A stretch of 42,098 nt of DNA from Ruminococcus sp. AF31-8BH (GTDB taxonomy: Bacteria > Bacillota > Clostridia > Lachnospirales > Lachnospiraceae): contig NZ_QTVN01000025.1 in assembly GCF_003460605.1 (NCBI RefSeq), forward strand, positions 1 through 42,098, written 5' to 3'. The position numbers and the translations under genes were made by a program. Position 1 is the first letter of the stretch, and every line of letters begins with the position of its first letter. The notes beneath the pieces were generated by a model. It had not been told where the DNA came from. It ran no database searches and was given only the letters and a program-made list of their open reading frames with translations. Of this stretch, positions 33,729 through 41,638 are shown one piece after another.

Positions 33729-35409
33729 ACGGAAGACCTCCTTCCATATTGGCCAGTTCTTTTTCCAGCTCTTTTTCAAATAAATCCCCAAACCAGAACA
33801 CGATTTCCACATAGTCTTTGGAATATACCGTAATCTTTTCAATAAAACGGTCCGCAATCCCTTTCTCTATCTTCTGGAATCTTTGGTACTTTAGAAGTTC
33901 CTCTGTCCAGTCCATTCTTGCCTTCACCTGATCTAACAGGTGCTGTCCACGAAGCTGTATCTGCTTCATATTCTGCCTGGCTGCTTGCTGTTCTTCCTGA
34001 TAGGTTGATTTAATCTCCTGATATTCCTTGCAGTCCAACAGCCCAGTAGCATAATGCTCAAACAAGGTTTCCAGTTTTCTTCCATATTTCTCATACTTCT
34101 GTCTGGCACTTTTTACTTTTTCTGCCACCTCCTGCTCCAGCTTTTGATAAAACTCTGCACCATAGGTTTTCTTACTTTCTACAGCAAGCCGGATCTGGTA
34201 ACGGAGTGCTGCCTTGACTGCCTGATTGATGTAGATTTCATTCACCGTCCGGAAACATTCCGTATGATCTGTAAGGGAAAAGGAAGGACATTTATAAACC
34301 ATATATTTGTGTTTCTTATTGCCTCCGCTCCTGCTCCTTCCAAGGCGTTTTCCGCAATGTCCGCAGAAAATCCTTCCCTTAAAAGGACCATCTGCCCCCT
34401 GTTTTTCTTTTGGGTTTGCAGCCCAGTTATCCAACGTATCTTTCCAGCGTTCCTTTGCAATTTCCTGTGCTTTCTCATAAATTGCCCGTTCCACAACTGC
34501 TTCCCAGGCATTTTCACACACTTCCCACTGCTCTTTTGGTATCATCTGAAGGGGAATATTCTGCGCAAGCATCTGTTTTGTTTTCCCATAAACAGCAGCA
34601 CCTATATAAACGGGGTTCTGTAAAATCTTCCTGATACCGTCTGATCTCCATAACCGCCTTTTTTCCGGCTCCTTTCCCTGTTTCCTTTTCTGGTAGCTGT
34701 CCTCCGGTCCTAATACCTTTCTGCCATTCAGTTCCCTTGCTATATCATAGCTTGACATTTCTTCAAACACATACCAGTAAAAAATCTGCCGGATTATTTC
34801 TGCTTCCTCTGGTTCCGGCACCAGCTTCTTACTGTTTTCCTCTGCTCTTTGGTATCCATAAGGAGGTCTGGAACCCCAAAACTCTCCCCGTTCCCTGGAC
34901 AGCCGGTGCGCCTGTACCAGTTTCTCTGAAACTTCCCTGGCATAATAATCATTCATAAAGTGTTTCAAAATATTGGTGGTCCTGTTTTCTACACAAGCTG
35001 GGTTTGCACTGTCATATTCGTCCATAACGGAAACAAACCGGATATTTAAGGTTGGGAAAATCACATCAATCAAATCTACAGCATCTAAGGCGTCCCTTCC
35101 AAAACGGGCAAAATCCTTTACAATGATGCAGTCAACCTTTTTATTTGCCACATCTTCCATCAACTCTTCAAATGCGTCCCTTTGGAACGTTGTACCTGTC
35201 ACACCATTATCCGCATAGACTTTTACCACCAGCATTTCCGGGTGTTTCTTTGCGTAGTCTTCACAGATCTGTTTTTGGATATAAATGGAATCCCTTCTGC
35301 CATGCCCTCCGTCCTTTTCGGAAAGCCTTACATAAATATAGGTTCTCAGATACTTAACTTCTGGCTTGCTGCTTTGTCTTCTCTGTCCTCTTTTGCTTAC
35401 CTTAGGCAC
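33718..35409 (-). CDS. Large serine recombinase 2
   Basis: A 563-residue recombinase with catalytic Ser30 in 'IYVRLSEKD', 'DNGVTGTTFQRDAF', 'VKDFARFGRD', a recombinase domain, a zinc ribbon ('IFCGHCGKRLGRS') and a C-terminal coiled coil. The start is a GTG (35409) overlapping the stop of recombinase 3 by eight bases, with AGGGGG before it. Compared with the others, its N-terminus has an extra basic leader of about 17 residues. Confidence 0.95.
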   Translation of the reverse strand: MPKVSKRGQRRQSSKPEVKYLRTYIYVRLSEKDGGHGRRDSIYIQKQICEDYAKKHPEMLVVKVYADNGVTGTTFQRDAFEELMEDVANKKVDCIIVKDFARFGRDALDAVDLIDVIFPTLNIRFVSVMDEYDSANPACVENRTTNILKHFMNDYYAREVSEKLVQAHRLSRERGEFWGSRPPYGYQRAEENSKKLVPEPEEAEIIRQIFYWYVFEEMSSYDIARELNGRKVLGPEDSYQKRKQGKEPEKRRLWRSDGIRKILQNPVYIGAAVYGKTKQMLAQNIPLQMIPKEQWEVCENAWEAVVERAIYEKAQEIAKERWKDTLDNWAANPKEKQGADGPFKGRIFCGHCGKRLGRSRSGGNKKHKYMVYKCPSFSLTDHTECFRTVNEIYINQAVKAALRYQIRLAVESKKTYGAEFYQKLEQEVAEKVKSARQKYEKYGRKLETLFEHYATGLLDCKEYQEIKSTYQEEQQAARQNMKQIQLRGQHLLDQVKARMDWTEELLKYQRFQKIEKGIADRFIEKITVYSKDYVEIVFWFGDLFEKELEKELANMEGGLPYAV

Positions 35410-37069
35410 TTGCTTCCGCCCCCTTTCCTTTCAGGAAGGCTTCCACACGCCGGTCCGGCTTTGCCCTGTTTACCGTTTCCAGCAGTCCCAATACCTTTTC
35501 AAATTCATCTTCAAACCAAAAATGAATGATAATGCGCTTCTGTTCATATACCTCAATCCGCTTGACCAGATTTACCAGCATTAAGCGGTCCACTTCCGTC
35601 CGGTCCTGGTATTCCAGAAAATATTCCAGCCACTCCTGCTGTTTTTCAAGGGTTTCCTGCAAGTTTCGGATTTCCCTTTGCTGGCACTCCATTGCCTGCC
35701 GGATTTCCTCTAAAGACTGGTCATACTTTGCTTTGAAGGTTTCAAATTCTGTCCGGTCCAGGATTTCTTCTGCAAAACTGTCATACAGTTTTACTTTAAT
35801 GTTTAAAATCCTCTGGCTCTCCTTTTCCAGCATCTCCAGTTTTTTGTCTTCTTCCAAAAGCCGCTGTCTTGGGATTGAGGCAGTTTTTACATACGCCAGT
35901 ATCTCTTTCAGCTCCACCAGAACAGAAATATAATGCAGGATTGCCTCTGTCACAGCTCCTACCAGTTTTTTCTCACTGATACTATGGGAACTGCACTGCT
36001 TTTCATAAAGGGAAGTCGAACATACATAATAGTGGTGGACTTTATCCGGGCTTTTCAGTACCATGCTTTCTTTACAGTCCCCACATTTTACCAGGCCGGA
36101 AAGAAGCGCCAGCCCCTTTGCACCCCTCATGGTATCCATTTTCATCAGGTTGCCTACCACTTCATATTGATGTCTGTTGATAACCGGCTCAAAGGCATTT
36201 TCATACCGTATCCACTCGGCTTCCTCTTTGTGGATCACAACCTTTACTTTATGGTTTGGCGTTGTTGTTTTTCCCTGTATCAGCACTCCGGTATAGCGTT
36301 CATCAAGAAGGATACGGCGTACCATAGTTGGCATCCAGACCGGTTTTTCCGTCAAGCGGAACCCTGTCTTTAATTTCTGTTTTAAATATACCTGCTTATA
36401 CCGAAGAGGCGTCAAGATCCCACGCCGGTTTAATTCTTCGGATATATCCGTTAGGCTGCAGCCCTGCATTTTCATGTGGTAAATATCCCGTACAACAGAA
36501 GCTGCCACTTCGTCCATAACTAGCTTATGTTTATCCTCTTCGGATTTCAGATAACCATAAAAAGCAAAAGGCGCTACACACTGCCCGGCTGTCATTTTGA
36601 CATACAAATGAGAGCGCACACTTTTGGAGGTATCCGCAGGATAAAGGTCATTGATTAAACTTTTAAATCTCAGGGTAAGGAAATCACGATTTGGCGTGAG
36701 GCTGTCATAATTGTCATTGACAAGGATCAGGCGCACACCCATTTTCGGCAGGATACGTTCCACATACTGTAAAACACCGGAAAAGTCCCTTCCATAACGG
36801 GAAAGGTCTTTGACAATAATACAGTCTGCTTTCCCCTCTTCCAGCATACGCAGCATTTCCTGAAAACCGGGGCGGTTAAAGTTTGTGCCGGTATATCCAT
36901 CATCTACACATTCTTTTACCACCTGAATTTCAGGGTGGCTCTTTAAGAAGCTATGGATTAGTATCCTCTGGTTTGATATGCTGTCGCTTTCCCTGTTATC
37001 ACCATCTTCGTCAGAAAGGCGCAGGTAAACAACCGCACGATAGATTTTTTTAAGTATTTGATTTTTCAT
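35402..37069 (-). CDS. Large serine recombinase 3 (first of the three in the operon)
   Basis: A 555-residue recombinase with catalytic Ser19 in 'VYLRLSDEDG', 'DDGYTGTNFNRPGF', 'VKDLSRYGRD', a zinc ribbon ('LVKCGDCKESMVLK'), and a long C-terminal coiled coil. ATG 37069 is preferred over 37087 because AGGAGC precedes it. Its ribosome site overlaps the base of a perfect 11-bp hairpin, so its translation, and through overlap that of the other two, may be controlled. Confidence 0.95.
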   Translation of the reverse strand: MKNQILKKIYRAVVYLRLSDEDGDNRESDSISNQRILIHSFLKSHPEIQVVKECVDDGYTGTNFNRPGFQEMLRMLEEGKADCIIVKDLSRYGRDFSGVLQYVERILPKMGVRLILVNDNYDSLTPNRDFLTLRFKSLINDLYPADTSKSVRSHLYVKMTAGQCVAPFAFYGYLKSEEDKHKLVMDEVAASVVRDIYHMKMQGCSLTDISEELNRRGILTPLRYKQVYLKQKLKTGFRLTEKPVWMPTMVRRILLDERYTGVLIQGKTTTPNHKVKVVIHKEEAEWIRYENAFEPVINRHQYEVVGNLMKMDTMRGAKGLALLSGLVKCGDCKESMVLKSPDKVHHYYVCSTSLYEKQCSSHSISEKKLVGAVTEAILHYISVLVELKEILAYVKTASIPRQRLLEEDKKLEMLEKESQRILNIKVKLYDSFAEEILDRTEFETFKAKYDQSLEEIRQAMECQQREIRNLQETLEKQQEWLEYFLEYQDRTEVDRLMLVNLVKRIEVYEQKRIIIHFWFEDEFEKVLGLLETVNRAKPDRRVEAFLKGKGAEASA

Positions 37070-37075
37070 TGTATT

Positions 37076-37119
37076 CGCTCCTATCATTTAGATTCGTCAG
37101 CCGATTCCCTAAATGATAG
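37076..37119 (-). promoter_or_regulatory. 11-bp hairpin overlapping the ribosome site of recombinase 3
   Basis: CTATCATTTAG (37081-37091) and CTAAATGATAG (37109-37119) are perfect arms with a 17-base loop. On the minus strand the second arm to be transcribed runs straight into GAGCG, so the AGGAG ribosome site partly lies within the stem. It is either an RNA switch for translation or a protein operator. Confidence 0.6.
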
Positions 37120-37219
37120 AGGCTACTGGGTCCTTGCCATCATCCTACCATAGTCCAGAAGGTTTGTCCACCCTGTAATCTGCCAACAATCCGCTTTCTT
37201 CCCTATCCCTGTCGTAGCT

Positions 37220-37474
37220 TTACCATTTCATCTGCACAAGGCTTTGCATGGCTTCCTCTATGGTACGGTTGGTAGAAGCAAACCCAATCTTTATGGTGAT
37301 CCCTTTATATTTCAGAAAATAAGGGTTCTTTCCGGACTCCAGGATTTCCCGGACCTTCTCCGGTTTGCTTTTTTTTACATCAATCTTCAGTTTCTCTACA
37401 TCTTGTATCTCTTTCGGGTCAATGTCCTCAAACGTCATTTCCCGCATCTTCAGCAGTTCTTCCCGCGAGAACAT
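37220..37474 (-). CDS. DUF6870-like small protein
   Basis: An 84-residue protein from ATG 37474. The form 'FSREELLKMREMTFEDIDP', followed by 'KIDVKKSKPEKVREILESG' and 'NPYFLKYKGI', matches what I recall of DUF6870, found next to mobile-element recombinases. The start overlaps the preceding stop (TAATG), so it is coupled to the resolvase-like gene. The role is unknown; size and place would suit a recombination directionality or accessory factor. Confidence 0.65.
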   Translation of the reverse strand: MFSREELLKMREMTFEDIDPKEIQDVEKLKIDVKKSKPEKVREILESGKNPYFLKYKGITIKIGFASTNRTIEEAMQSLVQMKW

Positions 37475-38019
37475 TATATCCCTTCCCTGGTACAGCAACT
37501 GCACAGATACGCATCTAAGTCCTGCTCAAATTGTTCCTGTTTCTCCCAGGTGTGCATTAAATATTGTTTCAGTCTGGCATAATCTAAAATCCCATAACCG
37601 ATACAGTCTATCTGCACCTGGAAAGCCTGGAGCAGTTCCATAGTCTGTAAAATTTCCTCCGGACAATAGGATAACCTGCTAAGCCCGGATACCACAATCA
37701 CGTCAATCATGCCTTTTCCTGCAAGCACTGCCAGCCTCTGCCAGTTTTCTTTTTCTATGGAATTACCACACCCTACACCTTCCAGGATCGTAACTACATG
37801 GTATGTCTGCTGTTCACAGTAATGCAGGCTTTTTTCTTTTTCATAATACAAAAGCCCTGCACATGGAATGGGAATATCCAGATACACTGCCGCCCGCTGG
37901 GGACTGTTCCTATTTTCTATCTCTTTTTTTCCTTTGCAGATCCATGCAGGGAATAACATTCCTCCCTGAAAGACCTCTTTATCTTCTGAAAACAGTTTTT
38001 GTAACATCTCTCTATTCAT
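37474..38019 (-). CDS. Short resolvase-like protein lacking the catalytic serine
   Basis: A 181-residue protein that aligns by eye with only the catalytic domain of the adjacent recombinases: 'QRAAVYLDIPIPC' corresponds to 'YRAVVYLRLSDED', and 'IDVIVVSGLSRLSY' to 'ADCIIVKDLSRYGR'. The nucleophilic Ser is replaced by Pro50, the neighbouring Arg by Asp48, and the second Arg of the later motif by Tyr. No DNA-binding part follows. It should be unable to cut DNA, yet its fold seems kept. GAGGAGG precedes ATG 38019 (the frame opens at 38145). It is the first gene of the recombinase operon. Confidence 0.7.
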   Translation of the reverse strand: MNREMLQKLFSEDKEVFQGGMLFPAWICKGKKEIENRNSPQRAAVYLDIPIPCAGLLYYEKEKSLHYCEQQTYHVVTILEGVGCGNSIEKENWQRLAVLAGKGMIDVIVVSGLSRLSYCPEEILQTMELLQAFQVQIDCIGYGILDYARLKQYLMHTWEKQEQFEQDLDAYLCSCCTREGI

Positions 38020-38050
38020 TGCTCTGCCTCCTCTTTCTTTGGCTCCTGTT

Positions 38051-38102
38051 TTCATTCCAGGGCTATAAAGAAACCGGCGTTTCCCCATAGCCCTAAAATG
38101 AA
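38051..38102 (-). other. Long imperfect hairpin in the 5' leader of the recombinase operon
   Basis: Nested arms pair in order: TTCATT/AATGAA, AGGGCTAT (38059-38066)/ATAGCCCT (38087-38094), and AAAC/GTTT around a CGGC loop, separated by small symmetric internal loops. It starts 32 bases before the first gene. Possible roles are leader control, an origin of transfer, or a recombinase site. Confidence 0.55.
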
Positions 38103-38580
38103 CCCATTTTACACACCATACCGGCAGGGCCTTCCCTGCCAGCATGTTTTTTATTTTCTCACCCCGGTGTGAACGGGAGCATGTAGGACCGGCCCGGCTG
38201 GCCGCCTGACACCCTGCAGCACCCTTTCCCGCTGCAGCATGTCCCAGACGCTACCCTGGTTGCAGTGTTTTATGCAAAGGTATCATTATCATTCGGCTTT
38301 CAGACTGCCTGCCACCCACAGCCTATGTCCGGGCGCTGCTCACACTTTTCCTTCATCTTCTACGATTCCTTGTTTGATCCGCTTCTTTTCTGCCTTACCT
38401 GCTGTCAATGCGGACAAATGTATCTTCGCACAGCTCATGACCCTGCATCATACAAAATAGAATGTGCCGAAATGTTTTGTGTCCTTTAAGATATTTCTAT
38501 AGATTAGCGTCAGAAATGACACGTTTGTTTTAAAAAAATATCACCATACTGATATTCAGTTTTCAAGGTTCTTCCCGGCT
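38103..38580. other. G+C-rich, structured non-coding stretch
   Basis: No supported gene in about 480 bases. It contains GGCAGGG-CCTT-CCCTGCC (38123-38140) followed on the plus strand by T6, then GGCC-CGGCT-GGCC near 38191, and CTGCAGC/GCTGCAG (38214-38220 with 38231-38237). The high G+C and dense hairpins contrast with its surroundings. It may be a non-coding RNA or a DNA site of the element. A minus-strand TTGAAA with a poor -10 is near 38560. Confidence 0.45.
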
Positions 38581-38591
38581 GAAAACATCAG

Positions 38592-38631
38592 CCTGCCAAA
38601 AGACACCATAACCCTGATGTGTTTTGGCAGA
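38592..38631 (-). terminator. Hairpin after the Spo0A-C-like gene
   Basis: CTGCCAAAAGACAC and GTGTTTTGGCAG pair with a 2-base bulge and a loop of about a dozen bases. It lies 24 bases past the stop on the minus strand; the T run behind it is weak. Confidence 0.55.
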
Positions 38632-38654
38632 CTGTTTTCGGTCTGCATTTCTCT

Positions 38655-39110
38655 TTATTTTTTTAACCGGATAATCATATCTGCCCAAAATTCCGTATAT
38701 GCCTGCCGCATCAACTCCAAAAGCCGGTCTTCGGTAATTCCCGTAATCACGTTCTCTTCTTTCTTTTCCGGTTGTGGTTCCGGTACTTCCAGTGCTTCCT
38801 CCCGTATCTTCATCGTAAGCATGGATAAGGAAGGGGAATTGGCACAGTTAATAAAACCGATATAATGGTTCACCACATCATAATCACCTCTGCAGCTTCG
38901 GACAATATCAAACGCATGACGGATTGCCCGTTCTACCCGCTGCCCTGTCGTACCATTTTGCTGAGCTACCTTAAAGTACAGATATGTCGTTTTGATCTTG
39001 CTGTCTTTCTCCAGGATCAGAACACAGTCTACGATATAACCAAATCCTTTTACATTGGCTGGCATTCCCATTTTAAATAATACTGCTTCCACCTTTTCTC
39101 TTGATAACAT
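38655..39110 (-). CDS. Stand-alone Spo0A C-terminal-like DNA-binding protein
   Basis: A 151-residue protein whose residues 8-100 resemble the DNA-binding domain of Spo0A: 'FKMGMPANVKGFGYIVDCVL' and 'TTGQRVERAIRHAFDIV' match 'GVPAHIKGYQYLRDAI' and 'TPSRVERAIRHAIEV'. The receiver domain is absent, so it is not a phosphorelay target. The tail (residues 100-150) is acidic, then helical. ATG 39110 has GGAGG before it. It follows the XRE gene with a 26-base gap and probably shares its transcript. It may let the element sense or interfere with sporulation control. Confidence 0.8.
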   Translation of the reverse strand: MLSREKVEAVLFKMGMPANVKGFGYIVDCVLILEKDSKIKTTYLYFKVAQQNGTTGQRVERAIRHAFDIVRSCRGDYDVVNHYIGFINCANSPSLSMLTMKIREEALEVPEPQPEKKEENVITGITEDRLLELMRQAYTEFWADMIIRLKK

Positions 39111-39136
39111 TTCCCTTTTCCTCCCCGTTTGTATTC

Positions 39137-39493
39137 TCACTTCCTGCTGTCTTGCTGATATTCCTTTAGCCCCTTCTTAATTCCCTCTATGGAATAAATC
39201 AAAAGGCTGGTTTCCCATTCATTACAATCCTGTACCAGATACCAGATCTTCTCCTTCAACATCATATCTTTTTTTGCTGTCCCCATGTGTATGAAGTGTT
39301 CTTTTATGGGAATGTCCATAGCTTCCAGCAGACGGATATAGGTTTTCATCCCCATAAGTCTGGCATGTGTTTCAATCTTTGCCAGATGTGATACAGAAAT
39401 ATCCGCTTTCTCTGCAAGCTGCTCCTGAGTCAGTCCTCTGGCTTCCCGCAAGGCTTTTATGGCATCTGCTACAATATAAAGTTCATTCTGCAT
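39137..39493 (-). CDS. XRE family transcriptional regulator
   Basis: A 118-residue protein with an N-terminal helix-turn-helix of the lambda-repressor type (residues 8-62: 'ALREARGLTQEQLAEKADIS', 'VSHLAKIETHARL'). The C-terminal 50 residues are helical and may dimerise. GAGGAG precedes the ATG. It is a likely repressor of the element's own genes, sharing a transcript with the Spo0A-C-like gene. Confidence 0.9.
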   Translation of the reverse strand: MQNELYIVADAIKALREARGLTQEQLAEKADISVSHLAKIETHARLMGMKTYIRLLEAMDIPIKEHFIHMGTAKKDMMLKEKIWYLVQDCNEWETSLLIYSIEGIKKGLKEYQQDSRK

Positions 39494-39702
39494 TCTTTTA
39501 TCTCCTCGTTGATTACAGGCTCTATTATAATTACAAATCCTTTCCCTGGTAATGGACTATGGAGGCAAGATTTCCCTGTTTCATTACCATTTCTTTCCTT
39601 TTTTTGTTTTAGAGATTTATTATATCTGAACGCCTTGAAAACGATTTTTGCACTATTTACGAAAAAGCACTGCATTATCTCTTCATTTAGGCATAAAAAA
39701 TA

Positions 39703-39732
39703 CAGGTGACTCCTCTATTTTAGAATCACCTG
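39703..39732 (-). terminator. Terminator of the GNAT gene
   Basis: CAGGTGA (39703-39709) and TCACCTG (39726-39732) are perfect arms; on the minus strand TATTTTTTATG follows. It lies 26 bases past the GNAT stop. Confidence 0.8.
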
Positions 39733-39757
39733 CACCTTATGTATCCTTATTCTTTTT

Positions 39758-40339
39758 TTATAAAATTCGTAGCATCTGAATATAATTCACATTTTCTTTT
39801 TCTGATAAACGTTCTCCGAATTTCCGGAATCTGTTTTTCTCGTTCTGATAGAAATTCAATAGCTCCGGCTTTTCCTCACACTCTAAGTACACAACGCCAC
39901 CGCCAATTTCACGCTGTACATGTTTAAGAATGGTCAATACCGCTTCCATCATCTTTCCGCCATCTGGAACGGGTGCGTCTTTATGCTGATAATTTTTTCC
40001 AAACTGACCGATCAGAAAAGCAGAAAGAGCATATTCATCTGTCTTCTCATTTTTTTGTGCATACCGCTGTATCTTTTTTTGCAACGTAGAAGAAAGATTT
40101 TTTCCCCAGATTTGCACTGCTTTATGTGTGATTGCAAAAATTGCCAAAACCCTGCTATACTCATCTAACAAAAGATAAGTAATGGACATCTTCCGTTTTG
40201 CGAACTCTACCGCATTATTCCGGACAAAATTTTCTATTTCTTTATTCTTCGGACACGAAAAACCGGAGAGGACATCAACTACTGACTCCTCTCCTATAAG
40301 TTCTATATAATCTAAAATATTTACAACTGCATAATACAT
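39758..40339 (-). CDS. GNAT-family acetyltransferase, possible toxin of a toxin-antitoxin pair
   Basis: A 193-residue protein with GNAT features: 'ITYLLLDEYSRVLAIFAI' (strands 2-4), 'ALSAFLIGQFGKNY' (strand before the acetyl-CoA loop), 'GGKMMEAVLTILKHVQREIG' (helix 3) and 'GGVVYLECEEKPELLNFYQN' (C-terminal strands). The start lies five bases after a 59-residue gene. GNAT toxins of the TacT/AtaT type acetylate aminoacyl-tRNA and are always preceded by a small antitoxin gene; the layout here fits, but a regulatory or antibiotic acetyltransferase is possible. Confidence 0.8.
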   Translation of the reverse strand: MYYAVVNILDYIELIGEESVVDVLSGFSCPKNKEIENFVRNNAVEFAKRKMSITYLLLDEYSRVLAIFAITHKAVQIWGKNLSSTLQKKIQRYAQKNEKTDEYALSAFLIGQFGKNYQHKDAPVPDGGKMMEAVLTILKHVQREIGGGVVYLECEEKPELLNFYQNEKNRFRKFGERLSEKENVNYIQMLRIL

Positions 40340-40344
40340 CTCTC

Positions 40345-40524
40345 TTAGTTCCTTTTCCTACCCAGGAATCTGCGTAATTCTTCTACACTATCTAATATTG
40401 GAATAGACGGTGCAGAAGGTTTCCATACTGGATCTTGACTGGACTTTTCAAGTGCATCTACAAATGCTTCTGCTTTTTTCGGATCTTCAATTACAACATT
40501 GGTAAGAATACTTGATGTAGCCAT
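40345..40524 (-). CDS. Small protein, putative antitoxin (59 aa)
   Basis: It begins 'MATSSILTNVVIEDPKKAEA' and ends 'SVEELRRFLGRKRN'. GGAGG lies eight bases before the ATG. The first 30 residues could form a small dimerising or ribbon-helix-helix-like unit; the C-terminal basic helix could bind the partner or DNA. It is just upstream of the GNAT gene and shares its transcript, hence the antitoxin proposal. I recognise no named family. Confidence 0.65.
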   Translation of the reverse strand: MATSSILTNVVIEDPKKAEAFVDALEKSSQDPVWKPSAPSIPILDSVEELRRFLGRKRN

Positions 40525-40559
40525 ATAAAAGCACCTCCTCTTCTCTTATCATTCTCTTT

Positions 40560-40768
40560 GTTCTAAAAAGCGGTTTTATGCTGGCTGTCAGCCGCGACAC
40601 CCTTCCGAATGTCTGAAATGTCGCCGGTATCATTCAGTCCCCGGTGCGGACTCACCGTATCTCCCTGGTGTGGGCGTAATACTCTTTCGAGTATAAAATA
40701 GTCCCAATATTTACCCTGCCTAGACGCAGTACAGCTTTTACGTGCCGCTACACGAAACCTTTTGGCTT
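40560..40768 (-). ncRNA. Structured leader or non-coding RNA, raiA-like candidate
   Basis: About 210 bases on the minus strand, from a strong promoter to just before the small-protein gene, with no reading frame and much higher G+C than its surroundings. Hairpins visible include CGTG-TAGCGG-CACG, ATACTC-GAAA-GAGTAT, GGTG-AGTCCG-CACC or AGTCC/GGACT, and CGACA...TGTCG. Size, taxon and the conserved-looking single-stranded parts remind me of the raiA motif RNA, but I cannot confirm the class. It might act in trans or as a leader for the toxin-antitoxin-like pair. Confidence 0.6.
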
Positions 40769-40774
40769 AACTAT

Positions 40775-40803
40775 ATTATATGTGATATCCTAAGAAATAT
40801 CAA
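40775..40803 (-). promoter_or_regulatory. Promoter of the structured RNA and GNAT operon
   Basis: On the minus strand TTGATA (40798-40803), a 17-base spacer and a consensus TATAAT (40775-40780). Transcription would begin near 40768, at the edge of the G+C-rich structured segment. Confidence 0.75.
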
Positions 40804-40839
40804 TGGTTTCCCCAAAATTTGTATCCTGTTATAGAAGGT

Positions 40840-41451
40840 TCATGGTCGTTTCCATAAACTTTTTCTATAATCTGTATCCAATACTATTTTATGAAAATCC
40901 AACATTGCGTGCTCTTGCATCAGTTTCTCACCCAATTTCACAAGAGGATTGGTTTCCCATTCCGGATTAATTCCTGTTTGATGAAAGTATCTTGCATAAG
41001 CAAATCCCTCCGCTACCGCATCTGAATTTTCAAATACTCCCACCATTGCATCTGTAAACTGTACAATGATTGAGTTTCCAAAAATACCCTGCAATTCTTC
41101 CGCATTCGCATCATCATATTTCTCTACATCAAAAAATAAAGAGAAATCATACGTATTCTCTTTTCCGTCTTCTGTTTCATAAGAAATGGTTCCAAAAATA
41201 TCTCCCTTGCCAGACGGAAGTTCGATTGACTCTGAAAGCTCTAATTCATATTCAATACCATTGAATACTGTCGTTGCTTCAAACATTTGTGATATACAGG
41301 TACCTTCTTTTTCATAAATATCTTTTTGTAAAAAGGAAATAGGATTATACTCCATATTTTCCCATATCTGTTTTCCTTCCACTGTCCGTTTACACAAGAA
41401 ATCTAAAAGCAACATCATTGTTTCCTGATCTATTTCTTCATATACGTTCAT
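40840..41451 (-). CDS. Hypothetical protein, 203 aa
   Basis: No family recognised. It is acidic and soluble, with a beta-rich centre (residues 60-120, for example 'YELELSESIELPSGKGDIFG' and 'NTYDFSLFFDVEKYDD') and a helical C-terminus. ATG 41451 with AGGAGG is preferred to 41484. It lies just upstream of the promoter of the structured RNA. Confidence 0.7.
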   Translation of the reverse strand: MNVYEEIDQETMMLLLDFLCKRTVEGKQIWENMEYNPISFLQKDIYEKEGTCISQMFEATTVFNGIEYELELSESIELPSGKGDIFGTISYETEDGKENTYDFSLFFDVEKYDDANAEELQGIFGNSIIVQFTDAMVGVFENSDAVAEGFAYARYFHQTGINPEWETNPLVKLGEKLMQEHAMLDFHKIVLDTDYRKSLWKRP

Positions 41452-41638
41452 AGTCAGCCTCCTTTTTCTTTGGATAGTCCACAAAAGCTCTGTAAGAGTT
41501 TATCTCAATTTCTAGTTACAACGTGATATTTAGTCAAATGACGTATGTACGCGCCTTCTTATAGTTGCCAATATTATATGGCGTATCTCCCAAAAATTCA
41601 ATCAGAATATACAAACTTTTACTCACACTATCCTGCCT

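Noticed and set aside
38239..38460. Plus-strand frames in the G+C-rich non-coding region
   Set aside because: No ribosome site, odd composition rich in His and Pro, and hairpins through the frame.
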